In this document: positions 49,901-61,943 of the stretch, piece by piece
How positions within the stretch are numbered: the stretch's first letter is position 1
How the letters are laid out: the number at the start of each line of letters is the position of its first letter
NCBI GenBank assembly: GCA_963575745.1
Contig: CAUYUJ010004716.1
Span: 1 to 64,000 of the forward strand
Direction: 5' to 3'
Source of the DNA: Prorocentrum cordatum
Taxonomy: Eukaryota; Sar; Dinophyceae; Prorocentrales; Prorocentraceae
DNA length: 64,000 nucleotides
The notes under the pieces: model-generated
Told to the model about the DNA's origin: nothing
The model's input: only the letters and a program-made list of their open reading frames with translations
Database searches by the model: none
Program-made: the position numbers and the translations under genes

Positions 49901-50481
49901 TTATGTGAGAGCCTCAAACAGGGAGGGCCCCCACTCCGATACTTTCTCGCGACTCGCCCGCAGACAAGGCAGGCGGGTGTCCGCGGGTAGCGCCACGCGC
50001 GTTATATATCTGCCACCTAGCCCCGGGCGCGAAATGCACCGACCTCAATGCTCCCGCGTTCCCCGCGCGGCTGGGGCCCTAAATGCTCGAACGCACCAAG
50101 CGCCCCCGCGCGCCCCCGGGCTGCGTCGCGCGACTGCCCCAAAGGCCAGGGCCCCGAGATGCGCCCGAGGGGGTCCGAGATGCCACCCAAGCGGCCCGCG
50201 AGCGCCCCGGGCCCCTCAAGTTGCACGCGCGATGGCCCAAGACGCCCCAAGCGGCCCCAAGGGCGCTCCGAGGGGACCTCCAAGAGTGCGCCAAGAAGCC
50301 AGGATCACTCATGTCCAAATAACATGTGTTCTGCGTTCTCGCGCCCTCGGCCCTCCGACGCTCCAAGACTGCCCAGGAGGCCTCCGACATCGCCTCGAGA
50401 CGGCCCAGCATGCCCCCAGAAGCTCCCGAGATGACCCACGAGGGCCCCGAGACGGCCCCAGTGCGGAGTGATTGCCGACGC

Positions 50482-50507
50482 ATATCTATATATATATATA
50501 TATATAG
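50482..50507. repeat. (TA)n microsatellite
   Basis: Short TA run in copy 1; the equivalent site in copy 2 (61,896-61,943) is about twice as long. Confidence 0.85.
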
Positions 50508-52127
50508 CCGACTGAACGCATTTGTTTTTGCCAAGGACGGCACGGGGTCGACATGTTCCCAGATGCGTGCTTCCACGTGCGTCGGCAGAGCTGCGCTTGC
50601 TCTGGGCGCGCCGCACGCGTGGCCCACCTGCCCTGGAACACGCGCAATGCTATTCCGAACGCCCGCGATCACGCGACATGCCAGCACTAAGTTCGAGCAA
50701 AGCGCGCGCCCGAGCGCGAACACAATCATATGCGGTAGCAGCAGGGCAATGGCAATATTGCACACGAGCGATATGCGTTGACGTTGACCATCGACGGAAG
50801 ATCAAGCCACCGCCGCGCAGGAACATGCCTCCGCGCTGTGGATTTGCAGTGTTCGGCTTCGCTCGCCCATCGCAAGCGCCGCGGTTTGCTTGGCTCGCCC
50901 GCGCAAGCTCGCCCCAGGGCGACGGGTCGGCGCGCCTCGCGGGGGGGCCGCGAGCCCCTGCAATTGCATTCGCGAGCTGCGTCGCGGGCAGCCTGTCGCT
51001 GGCATCGTCGCCCCGCGCCCCAGCTACTGCCCGCGCTCGTCAACGGCGCCCGCGCGCCCGCTGGCGAGCAGCGCGGTCGCCCTGGCGGAGAAGCGCCCGC
51101 GCGGCGGCCCCGTCGCGCGGCGAGAGCCCTGGCGCCGCGGCGACGCAGCAAGCCCGCGCGCAGATTTGCGCAAATCAAACCTGCGCCCAGGTCCCAACGT
51201 CGCGCGGAGCGACGCGCGAGGAAAATGCGGGCCCGCGCCAAATCATCGGTGATTGGGTCGCTCGCTTCGGCACGGCGCACTGGCAGCGCGTCGCATGCGC
51301 CAGCGAAGCAAAAAGCGATCCTGGAACTCGCTGGCTGGTTCCGCACCGACGACGCCCCCCTGTCGCCTACCCTCCTGCGCGCGGCCTCGCGCGCCATCGC
51401 GGTCGCGCGACGGCCCCGGGCGCGCCCCGAGCGCGGCGGCCCTGCGCCGCGCGACGGGCGTGCCGAGCGCTCCCCTGGCGGAGGCCGAGGGCGAGGGTTA
51501 GCAGGCACGCGACAGTTAACAGCCGCCCGATCATGTCCGCGGCCGTCGCTAATAATACGCCCGACAGGTCAGAATGCTCGCGGCTTCTCCGCGCGCGCGC
51601 TGCTCTCCGCGCGCCCGCAGGCGCGCCCGCCGTGCCGCGGCAAGCGAACCGATAGAAAGCGACCGGCCGCGCCGCGACGCTGGCGGCGACGAATCTCCGG
51701 GGGCGCCCTGGTCGCTCTTCCCGGGATCGCGCGCGCGCGTGCGTGAACTCGCGGGATCCGTCGCTGACTTCTGCGCCTCGCCAGCTCGGCGCGGGGCCGA
51801 GCCAGGCGCGGGCGCGCGGGGCGCGCCCCTTTGTCTCCATCCAGAAAATCAGCCGCGCTCGCCAGGGGGCGGGGGGGCAGCGCTGCCGCGGCGACGAATG
51901 GTGGGCGGGAAGCACGCGCGGGTAGGACACCCCCCTGCTCCTCTCACGCGCGCCCCCCCTTCCTCGGAACGCCCAAAGACGCTGCTCGGCGGCGAACATC
52001 TCGATGCGATCCCCGCGTTTCGCCCGGGCGCCCCGCGGCCGCCCCCGCTCGCCAACTGTCGCGAGCAGCCTGCGCCGCTCGCGCGGGCGAGCGGAAGCGA
52101 CGATTGATAACGGCGGTCGCACTGTCG

Positions 52128-52131
<4 letters not shown>

Positions 52132-52166
<35 letters not shown>

Positions 52167-52197
52167 TATATACACACATATATATATATAATATATG
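52132..52197. repeat. (TA)n microsatellite
   Basis: TA run with TACACACATA interruptions; the copy 2 counterpart at 63,561-63,600 is shorter and purer. Confidence 0.85.
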
Positions 52198-52598
52198 CGT
52201 GGGGGAAGGACTCAGTTGCTGAAGCCCGATCGGGGGCGATGACCCCCCCAGCAATGTCCGGCAAGCCCAGCCCCTTCTCCGACTGCACCCCATTTAATCG
52301 CCGACGACCTCTCGCCCCCTCGCCTGGCAATTGCCCGAAGAAAAAAGATCGCGGGGGCGCGGAAAGGCCCAGGGCTGCGCCGTCGGCGGAGGGCGCCGCC
52401 CGAAGCACGCCGCAATCCCCCCCCCCTCTCCGACAACCCCCGGCGGCAATCCTCGCCCGCCTCTGCGCCCCCCTCCCGCGGTCTCGGATGGCGCGGAGGG
52501 CGGGGCGCTGCAGACGGTCGACAACTGTCGGGGCGGGGGGCGGAAGAGGCAGGAACGCCGCCCATCGTCGGGGGAGCGGGCGGGCGCGCGGCCCGCGA

Positions 52599-55002
52599 GA
52601 GGAGGGCGCCCGGAAGGAAGCGGCGAAGCCTTTTGGAAAGCTCAAATTTTCGATGCGCAAAAACGCGTTCCGAAGCCCCGCTCGGCCCATGCCCGCTCGC
52701 ACTTATGGGGCATGCTCCCAGACCGGCATGCAGTCAGCAGCTCCACTCGCGCTGAGCCCCACCTGTGCGCAGACCCACTCGCACTCGAGCCTCCTCATAC
52801 ACGCGCGCATTCGCCCTGCGAGCGGGGCGAATATTGCAGCGCGGGTTCGTGGCCCGCCGCGCGCGCCGCGCGCTCATCGCCGCGGGTCGCCGCGAAGCCC
52901 GGGCTGGACAGAGCGCTCAAATCGCCTCGCCGAGCAGCTCTGGCGCTGCGCGGTTGCCTCTACGGCGGCAAATGACGCTTCAATTGCAGACCTCGCGCGG
53001 GCGCGCTTGTAATCGAGCTCGGCAATCCTCGCGCGACTGGCGATGGGGGGGCAGAGCTGCGCTGCCTGAATTTGCGCGGGAGCGCCTCCGTCCTTCCGCT
53101 AGATTATCCCTCTGTGCTCTCCATGCGTCGACCGGGTCCGCCGCCCCTGGAAGCGCGCCATTCGCGCTGCCATGCATGCGCGACGCGCCTCCGTTCCCTC
53201 TTCTAAATGCACGTGCACCGTGCCGCCCAGGTCGCCCACGGCAGGCGCACCCGCCCTGCGCGCGCCGCGCCCCGCGCGCAGGAGGGGGCAATGCCCTCGC
53301 CGGCGCAGGGGCGAAGCCTGCCAGCGCCGACCGCCCCCGCGCCACCCCAGAGCACCGCGGCGACAAGAAGCGCTGCTCTTCGAAGCTCCATGGCGAAGCG
53401 CGCGGCGTCGCTCAGAACGGTAATGACACAACGAAGTGGGCGAGCTCTCCGCAGCGCGGAGGGCGGTCTTCCCGGCGCCCGCGCGACGGCGTCGCGGGGG
53501 GCGGGGCGGCGGCGGGCGCGGCCGATACCTCTCGCGCGCCAAAGTCGTCGGATGCGGGGCCGCCAGCAAGTCGCATGCATCAGAATAATATCTTGGGCGC
53601 GGGGGGTGGGCGAACGTCGCCGCGGCGGCGAGAACTCCGCGCCGCGCGAGCACACCCGCCAGAACCGCAAAACAGATGACGCGCGACGTGGCGCGCTCCC
53701 AACCTGGCGCGCCGCCCGATGCCCGCGGGCCCATCAATGCCCCGGCGCCCTGACGCGCGCGCGACGTCTTTTCCCGCGACCAGTCCGCGGGCGCGACCTG
53801 GGCAGCCGAGCGGCGATGTCTGCTATGGCATTTGCAAAGAGCTCCCGCTGCGACACCTGCTCCTCTTCCAGCTCCACCAACGCCCGGCGGGCGCTCCTGC
53901 GCCGCCGCGGGCGCTCGCGCTGGGCGAGGCGAGACCGGGCGTGAAAGGGGGGGTTCCTCTGCGCGACGTCGAAACGCTGCGTCGACGCTCCGCCGTCTGG
54001 CTCCACGACGTGCAAATTTAGCAGCGACGAGCCAGCTGGAAGCCCGTCGCAGCGATGATGCGACGCGGCCAACGCAGAAAGGAAAGCTGCCACTTTCATT
54101 GCGTGGGCGCCCGCTTGGACTCTGCAGCGGCGCCGCCAAGACCGTCGCGCGCGCTGTTCTCTACCGGCGGCAATCAAACCAGCTGCGCCCGAACGTCCCC
54201 CCCGCGCCCAAGAGCAGGGCCCACGCGCGCGGGCTGGGCGGGCAAGGGAGACGCCGCGTCGAAGAGCGGCAGCGCGCGAGCTCGCGCCGCCCGCCCCGGT
54301 CTGGGAGGAAAACCCAAGGGCCCGACGCCGAGCCTGCAGCGCTGCTTCTGCAGAGCGCTCGCGCGGGCCCCCCCGCTGCCCACTTGCCCGCCCTCGCTGC
54401 GAGCCCTGGGCCTTGTCTGGCCAGGGCCAGTGCCCAGCTTGGACAGCGCCTCCGATTCGCCCGCGCGGACAAGGCGCGGCCGCGCGCGCCGGCTCGAGCC
54501 CCGCGCCTCGACGGCGCCACGTCGCGCGGCGAATACCGCCGCGGGGCCGCCGCGCCACTGCGCGGGGCGCGACGAGTAGCCGCGGAACAGCGCATACTCT
54601 TGCTTAATGGAGATTTGGCATTGCACCCTGTGAAACTCTTTGTTGCGGGCCCACCGCGGCAGGTGCGCTCGAAGACGCAGACGCCCACCGTTGTGGGCTG
54701 GCACAAATCGGCCACGGTTGCGCGTAGGTCGTGCGCGCGGCAGCGCGACGCGACCGCGGCATCGCTGCGCAGGCGCGGGCCATCGCGCCGTCGCGCGCCG
54801 GGGTTGCGACGCCGCGGGGGGGGGTCGCTGCCCCCTGCGGCGCGTGCGCTTCGCAGGTGATTTGCAATTTGGTGGAGGCGCCTCGCGCGCGCCCGCGCGC
54901 GAGCGGCGGGCGCCCCCCTGGCGCGCGTTCTTTCTCCCACCCTCCACCCTGTTTGCTGCGCGCAGGCGTGGCGCGAGGCCGCCCACGCGGCGGCGCGTCG
55001 GG
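52599..55002. other. GC-rich DNA without a supportable gene
   Basis: CG-rich throughout with many long but Arg/Ala/Pro-biased frames on both strands. No domain, RNA or repeat boundary seen. It lies downstream of copy 1; whether it recurs after copy 2 is outside the window. Confidence 0.5.
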
Positions 55003-55549
55003 CCCTGGCCCTGACACTCCAAGCCTAAGGCGTAACCTTACGACAGAACCACCCCGACACTAACAGCCTGACACGAACACACGGGCCCCTCCACCCTAAT
55101 CTGCGCACACCAGCTCCGAAACCCTAACCCTAACACCCTAACGCGAACACCTTACCCGAACCACCTGACCTCCTTGCCCCCACCCCCTAGCCCTGACACT
55201 CTCACCCCCCCCCCCCCAACCCAAACCCTCACACCCTAACCCTATCCCTAACGCCGTAACCCTAGCACCCTAGCCCTGACACGAACACCTAAACCCTAAC
55301 ACCGAAACCCTATCATGCTAACCCTCACATCCGAACCCAAAGAACCTTAACACACAAATCATAAATCTCACCCGCAAGCCCCAACACTCTAACCCTTACA
55401 CCCTAACCCTAACAAGCGCGCTAATAAGCCTGACCCCCGAACCCCAGCCGGGACCCTAATTCACTGACCCTCACACCCTAACCAAACCCGAACACTCTAA
55501 CCCTTACCTACCCCCCTAACCCTAACGCACTAACACTAATCCTAGCGCG
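55003..55549. repeat. Telomere-like CCCTAA-rich array
   Basis: Degenerate units CCCTAACCCTAACACCCTAA mixed with CCTGACAC and CGAACAC. The first ~110 bases are inverted relative to 55,550-55,672. Too degenerate to be a functional telomere. Confidence 0.75.
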
Positions 55550-55995
55550 GATTAAGGTGGTGGGGCCCGTGTGTTAGTGTTAGGCTGTTAGTGTCGGGGT
55601 GGGGGTTCTAGGGTCAAGGTTGTAAGGGTTACTGTCGTAGGGTTACGCCTTTGGCTTGGAGTGTTAGGGCCAGGGTGTTTGAGTTAGCATGTTAGGGTTA
55701 GTGCTGAGCGTTCGGGTTCGGTTGATTGGGTCAGGAAGCAAGGGTTGGGGTTTTAGGGGTGCGGGGGGTAGGGTTAGGGGTCAGGGTTTCGGCGCGAGGG
55801 CGTTGTGGTTCCAGGCGAGGGTTACAGCTTCAGGGTCAGGGTGTCAGGGTCAACGTAGGGTCAGGGTGCGAGCGCCTGGGCGTTCGGATTAGGGTGTATG
55901 GGGTCAGGGTGTTAAGGTTCGGGTGTCAGGATTAAAGACTTCTGCTTTATTTTGTTACAATTCGGGTGTTGGGATTCGCCTGTTCGTGTTATAAG
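55550..55995. repeat. Telomere-like TTAGGG-rich array, inverted
   Basis: Degenerate GTTAGGGTT/GTCAGGGT units. Its first ~120 bases are the reverse complement of 55,003-55,115 (GGGCCCGTGTGTT, AGGCTGTTAGTGTCGGGGTG, GGTTACGCCTT). The order C-rich then G-rich is the opposite of a telomere fusion. Confidence 0.75.
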
Positions 55996-56119
55996 GCGCC
56001 CAGGTTCGGCTGTTAGGGTTGTGGAGGTGGGGGCTCGGTTTATGGTCTCAGGGGTTCGGGCCGGCCCGGGTGCTCATCCATGCCCCGTCCGATGCGATTC
56101 CAACAACCCGGGCTCCAGA

Positions 56120-56225
56120 ATGTGGAACCGAGAATCCGGAATCCGGAATCCTGGAATCTCGGAAACCGGATTCGACTCCGGAATCCGGGAATCTGACATC
56201 CGGAATCCGGAGATCCCGAATCACG
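56120..56225. repeat. GGAATCC minisatellite
   Basis: Irregular GGAATC(C)/CCGGAATC units; short and degenerate. Confidence 0.7.
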
Positions 56226-56236
56226 CTAGAGCCTTA

Positions 56237-56350
56237 TATGTTTATATATAAAACATATATATATACACACATATATATATATACTGTATATATACAAGTA
56301 TATATATACACAAATATACTGTATATATATATATACATATATATATATCT
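56237..56350. repeat. (TA)n-rich tract
   Basis: Alternating TA with ACACACA and CTG/CAAG interruptions. Confidence 0.8.
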
Positions 56351-56383
56351 ACTTCCCAGGGGGGGTCTTTAAATGATCCGCGC

Positions 56384-56483
56384 TGGGGGAGGGGGGGGGT
56401 GCGGGGGCGGGCGGGAGTGTGGGGGTTTGGATATGAGGGTGTTGGGGGGGGGGGGGGGGGGGGGAGGGTGGGGGGGGGGAAGG

Positions 56484-56536
<53 letters not shown>

Positions 56537-56652
56537 GGGGGGGGGGTGGGGGGGTGGGTGGGGGGGGGGGGGGGGGGGGGGGGGTTGGGGGGGGGGGGGG
56601 GGGGGGGGCGGGCGGGGCGCGCGCGCGCGGGTGGGGCAGGGGGGGGGGGCGA
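56384..56652. repeat. Poly-G tract
   Basis: About 270 bases almost all G on the plus strand, with few T/A/C. Either a G-quadruplex-prone locus or a low-quality assembled stretch. Confidence 0.8.
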
Positions 56653-56859
56653 TCTTTAATGCGAGAGAATCTATGGATGGGGGGCAGCGCGCGCGCGGCC
56701 TACGAGGGCTGGCTACGAGGGGGCAACCTACGGTGCAGTTGACTACCCTGCACCGCGCTTGACCGCATCCACTGCTCGCGCAAACATCCCACCCACCCAC
56801 CCGCAACTTGGTTTGCAAAATGACTTATGACCGTGGCGGTGGGCACCAAATTGCACTTG

Positions 56860-57590
56860 GCAACGACAGCGACGCCGACGACGACAGCGACGACGACGAC
56901 GACGACGACGCCGCCGACGCCGACTACGACGACACCGACGACGTCTCCAACGACTTCGACGACGCCGACAACGACGACGACGACGACGCCGACGCCGACG
57001 ACGACGACGACGCCGACGCCGACGCCGACGACGACGATGACAACGACGACGACGTTCACGACGCCGACGACGCCGACGACGACGACGACGTCAACGACGC
57101 CGACGCCGACGCCGACGACGGCGGCGACGACGACGCCGTCGACGACGACGAAGACGACGACGACGCCGACGACGACGACGAAGACGACGTCGCCAACGAA
57201 GACGAAGAGGGGGGAGGAAGGACGACAACGACGACAACGACGACGACGACGAGGGAGGAGGGAGGACGGCGACGACGCAAACGACGAAGAAGGAGGAAGG
57301 ACGGCGACGCCGACGACGACAACGACGAGGGAGGTAGGAAGACGACGACGACGACGGCGACAACGACGACGACGGCGACGAAGTAGGAGGCACGACGACG
57401 AGGCGCCGACGACGGACGACGACGACGACGAGGGAGGAGGAAGGACGACCACGGCGACAACGACGACGGAAACGACGACGACGCCAAAGAGGACGACAAC
57501 GAACGAGGAAAGACAATGGACGACGTAGGCGTCGACGACGCCGACGCGGGAGGAGGGAGGACGGCGACGACGACGACGACGACGACGCAA
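56860..57590. repeat. (GAC)n trinucleotide array
   Basis: About 730 bases of imperfect GAC/ACG/CGA repeats with GAGGAGG interruptions after 57,205. Poly-Asp, poly-Thr and poly-Val/Arg frames on both strands are artefacts. Confidence 0.9.
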
Positions 57591-58189
57591 GAGCGCGCGC
57601 GCGCTTTTGTTGAACAGCATCCGCGTGACGAAACTTTTTTATATATAAGGGCACGCGATTTTGTAATCCTTCCGAAATCGATGGGTTTTGAAAGATTTCG
57701 GCATGCGGGCGCGACGACGCGCGCGTCTGCACTTCGTCCCGTTTTTCCCAAAAAGGATTCTCGCGACGGCGCGCGCGCAAGGGCGTTCGACAGATTCCGA
57801 CATGCGCGCGCGAGATACGTTTGGTAGCATGTTGTGGCCATCTTGGGAAACCTATTGTTTCTGAAGATTACGCAAGAGCTTGCGCGTAAGCTGTTTTAGC
57901 AAATCAGCGTTGCGAAATCGATTGCGAAATCCTTCCGACACCTAAGGTTTTTGTAGGTTTTCGGCATGCGCGCGCGACGACGCGCGCGCGTGCACTTCGC
58001 CCCGATCTTTAACAAGGGATTCGCAAACAAGTGCTATGTCAGAAGAATATATGTCCCCGCGTATTGATTTTCACAGGGGAACCTCAGGGGGACCGATCCT
58101 GGCACCTCTGAGATATTGTTAATTCATATTTAGGATGGGCATGCGGTCAGAATCATATATGATTCACATGCCCGAAAGGAAAACGGATA
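57591..58189. other. Spacer with a short direct repeat
   Basis: TTCGGCATGCG followed by CGCGACGACGCGCGCG and TGCACTTCG(T/C)CCCG occurs at about 57,696-57,750 and 57,959-58,005, with a fragment near 57,793. No gene. Confidence 0.55.
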
Positions 58190-58640
58190 ACGCTGGGGGA
58201 GGGGGTGGCGCCAGCGGCGGCACCGCGTGGCGGAGGGCAGCCAGTGGATGGGTGCACCTCATGGGAACAAACGATAAGAGCGCAGCCAATGATGGCAGCC
58301 AACCCGGGCAGCCTATGACAGCATCCGACGCGAGCAGCCCATGGGTGGGGGCAGCTCGCGGGGGGGCAGCCGACGCGGGCAACCTGCCGGAGCAAGCTAT
58401 GGGAGCAGCCCGTGGGGGCAGCCTGCGGGGGGCAGCCTGTGGGCGCAGCCTGCGGGGGCGCCCCGCGAGGGCAGCCGATCGGAAACAGCCTGTCGATGGG
58501 GGCAGTCGATGGGGGCAGCGCGTGGGCGCGCCCGATGCGGGCTGTTCACGGACGAGGGCAGCCTGTGGAGGCAGCCTGCGGGGGCCCCCCATGGGGGCAG
58601 CCCGGGGAGCGGCCTATGGACGGGGGCAACCCATGGAAGC
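58190..58640. repeat. G-rich degenerate minisatellite, related array
   Basis: GGGGGCAGCC-like units as in copies 1 and 2, but lying just outside the copy 2 left edge, followed by ATAATTAAG and the CTCGATCC edge motif at 58,842. Confidence 0.7.
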
Positions 58641-61600
58641 CGCGCGTAGGAGGCGCCTGCAGGAAGCCAAAAATTGGAAACGGAGGATATCAAGAGGATC
58701 AGGAGGTAGAAGGAGGCGACCTGGAGAAAATGGAAGAAGGGCAAGGCGAGGGGCGCGGAGGATGAAGGAGGAACGAGAGCTGGAACAGAACAAATTCGAG
58801 CATAGCGACGATAATTAAGCAGGGGATCAAGGGGATAACAGTCCCCCTCGATCCTCGATCCCCCATCTTCGACCCTGCCCGATCTTTACCTTTTGGGGGG
58901 TGCTGTTTTCCACGACCTCGATGGGGGTCCCGAGCGATCTGCTTCGAGATCCCAAGCGATTGCGTCATGGACGAAAAAATCGCCCGAGCGCGCGGACGCA
59001 GCGGGCACATGTGCACCCAGAAAAATTCGAGGTTGAAACAAGCTTAAACATATTTGTGATACAGCAGCGAATTCTTGTTCTGCAAGCCTGTACTGTTAGT
59101 TGGGGTGATTGGGGCCTCTGTTAGCTTCACTTAGCATCGCTTGGTGCTGTGGGCGGTCGGAGTAGCGCTGCATATGAACCAAGGCCTCAAATCTTGCGCG
59201 GTCGCCATGGAGACGCCATGAAGAATTCGAGAGTGTAGGTTTGCAATCGGGGGCTATTGGCTGCTTCGGCCGAATTCCCAAGAAGGGCGCGCTGCCGCGC
59301 GGAAGCGGAGAAAAAGGGACACCGCCCCCCGCGGGGTAGCCATCGAGACACCGAGCGGATATGCGACCCAAAACACCAGCTCCCGAGCACAACGGCACCA
59401 CGAAAAGCAGACGCGCGCGCATTGCAACACATTTAACCCAACGAACATGGGCGCAGCCTACGGGCGCAGCCTGCGGGGCAGCCGGCGGGAGCGCCGGCAA
59501 GTGCAACACATGTGCGCGGGCAGCCTGGGGGCGCGGCCTGCGGGGGCAGCCCACGGGCGCAGCCCATGGAGCTGGGGGGCCCATGGGAGCGCCATGCAAA
59601 GTATTTCACGAGGGCGCCCCAGCGCGGGGGCAGCGCGCGGAGGCAGCCTGCGAAGGCAGCTCATGGATGGGGGCAGCCCGCGGACGGGCGCAGCCCAGGA
59701 GAACGCGCGATAAGAGCGCAGCCACTGAGGGCAACCAATCAGGGCAGCTTATGAAAGCACTCGGCGCGGGCTGCCCATGGATGGGGGCAGCTCGCGCGCG
59801 CGGTGGGGATGGGGAGGTGGGGGGGGGGGGGCGAGGGCGACCTGCTGGAGCAGGCTATGGGGGCAGCTCATGGGCGCGAGCAATGGGGGCAGCGCGCCGT
59901 CGGGCGCCCTATGAGGTCAGCCGATCGGAAACAGCCTGTCGACGGGGGCAGGCTGGAGAAAAGGAGAAGAGGGCAAGACGAGGGGGAGGAAGAAGAAGGA
60001 GGACCAAGAGCAGGGGCAAAAGAAGCGCGATGATTAAGGAAGAAGAAAGAGGAACCGAGACGAGCGCCAAGACGAGAAGAAGGAAGAAGACGGAGGACCG
60101 ATAATTAATGAAGATATCAGGGGGAGGACGACCCCCCTCGATCCTCGATCCTCCACCCTTGATCCTGCCCGATCCAATCCCCCTCGGTCCCTCTGTTTTA
60201 AATGCCGATCGATCCTCGAGAGTCCTTCGGTCCTCGGCCCCCTTTACCGTTGACCAACCCTCATCTGCGATCCCCCCTCTATCCTCGATCTCCGATCGAA
60301 CTTCGACCCTCGATCCTCGATCCACCTGCCCTACCACTGCTGCTGATGCTGCTGCTTCTCCCCCCTCCCCTTCCTCCTCCCCCCCCCAATCCTCGCTCTT
60401 CGCGCCCCCCCGCCCCTTTCCCCCCCCCCCGCCCCTCTCTCCCTCCCCGCCTTCCTACCCCTCCCCCCCGGCTGGCTGCAGCGGGGGGGGAGGGGGAGGA
60501 GAGCTTCCCATCGATTTTGAAATCGGCAAGGCAGTTCCGTTCGCGGAATTGGGCGCCCTGGCGCGGGCGGCCGAACGACCCCTGCAGCGGGGCGCCCTGG
60601 CCACGCAGTCGCCGCCGCAAAAACTGCTTGTTGACGCTGGCGGCGCGCAAATGCGGCGCCGAACAGCACGCGCAGCGCGCGCGCCAAAGTGCCCCCGGGG
60701 CGCCGCCAGAGATGCAGCGGCGGCCGCGCTGAGGCTGCCGAAGCTGAACCACGGCCCGCGCTGGGGCGCGCCGCGGCCGAGACAGCAAGGTCGGGCAGCG
60801 CGCGCCATCCCGCCGACGACGATGGTGAATCTGGCGACGACGACCCCGGCGAGTTCGACTCGGACTCCTCCGTCGTTCCTCCTCCTCCTCCCCCTCCTTC
60901 TCCTCCTCCTCCTCTGGCCTTCTCCCCTGCGTCCCTTCCTGCCCGAGCTCCCCCTCCGCGCGAATCTTCCTCGAACCTCCTCCTCCCCCACCTCGCCCTC
61001 AGCGTCGTCGCCCTGCTTCCTCCTGGCCGCCCCTCTCCCCCCGCCCCTCCCCCTGCCTCCTTTGCGCCGCCCCCCCCTCCCTTATATTCATGCCTCGTCG
61101 TCGTCGTCGTCGCCCCCCACCCCCATCCTCGCGGTTTCTGCGCCCCCGCCTCCTCGCGACCCCGCCCCATCATCCCCCCCGCCCCCCCGCGCGGCCCCGC
61201 TCGAGAAAGGGGCCCCGCTGGAGACTTCATCCCGGTTCAAGGCTGAAGACTGTAGAAGTGGCGACAGGCGCAGGATTCGACTGACCCGTTCTAATTAATG
61301 ACATGATGTGGGAGCCTCACAGGGAAGGCCCCCCACTCGATACTTTCTCGCGACTCGCCCGCAGACAAGGCAGGCGGGTGTCCGCGGGTAGCGCCCTGCG
61401 CGTTATATATCTGCCACCTAGCCCCGGGCGCAAAATGCACCGACCGCAATGCCCCCGCATTCCCCGCGCGGCTGGGGCCCTAAATGCTCGAACGCACCAA
61501 GCGCCCCCGCGCGCCCCCGGGCTGCGTCGCGCGACTGCCCCAAAGGCCAAGGCCCCGAGATGCGCCCGAGAGGGTCCGAGATGCCCCCCAAGCGGCCCGC

Positions 61601-61892
61601 GAGCGCCCCGGGCCCCCCAAGTTGCACGCGCGATGGCCCAAGTCGCCCCAAGCGGCCCCAAGGGCGCTCCGAGGGGACCTCCAAGAGTGCGCCAAGAAGC
61701 CAGAATCACTCATGTTCAAATAACATGTGTTTTGCGTTCTCGCGCCCTCGGCCCTCCGACGCTCCAAGACTGCCCAGGAGGCCTCCGACATCGCCTCGAG
61801 ACGGCCCAGCATGCCCCCAGAAGCTCCTGAGATGACCCACGAGGGCCCCCCCGAGACGGCCCCAGTGCGGAGTGATTGCGGACGCACGTACT

Positions 61893-61895
<3 letters not shown>

Positions 61896-61943
<48 letters not shown>
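61896..61943. repeat. (TA)n microsatellite
   Basis: Copy 2 counterpart of 50,482-50,507. Confidence 0.85.

Larger units (their letters stand above)
47378..52598. repeat. Direct duplication, copy 1
   Basis: About 5.2 kb matching 58,842-64,000 in the same orientation, colinear over the whole length with small indels (a 59-bp segment at about 47,982-48,040 is absent from copy 2). The left edge is TCCCCCTCGATCCTCGATCC. No supportable gene inside; frames are GC-composition shadows that occur in both copies. Confidence 0.9.

Noticed and set aside
55003-55995. Functional telomere or telomere fusion
   Set aside because: Units are too degenerate, and the polarity (C-rich then G-rich) is opposite to a fusion.
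56373-56818. Poly-Gly and poly-Pro frames
   Set aside because: Pure translation of the poly-G tract.
56808-57620. Poly-Asp, poly-Thr and poly-Val/Arg frames
   Set aside because: Six-frame translation of the (GAC)n array.
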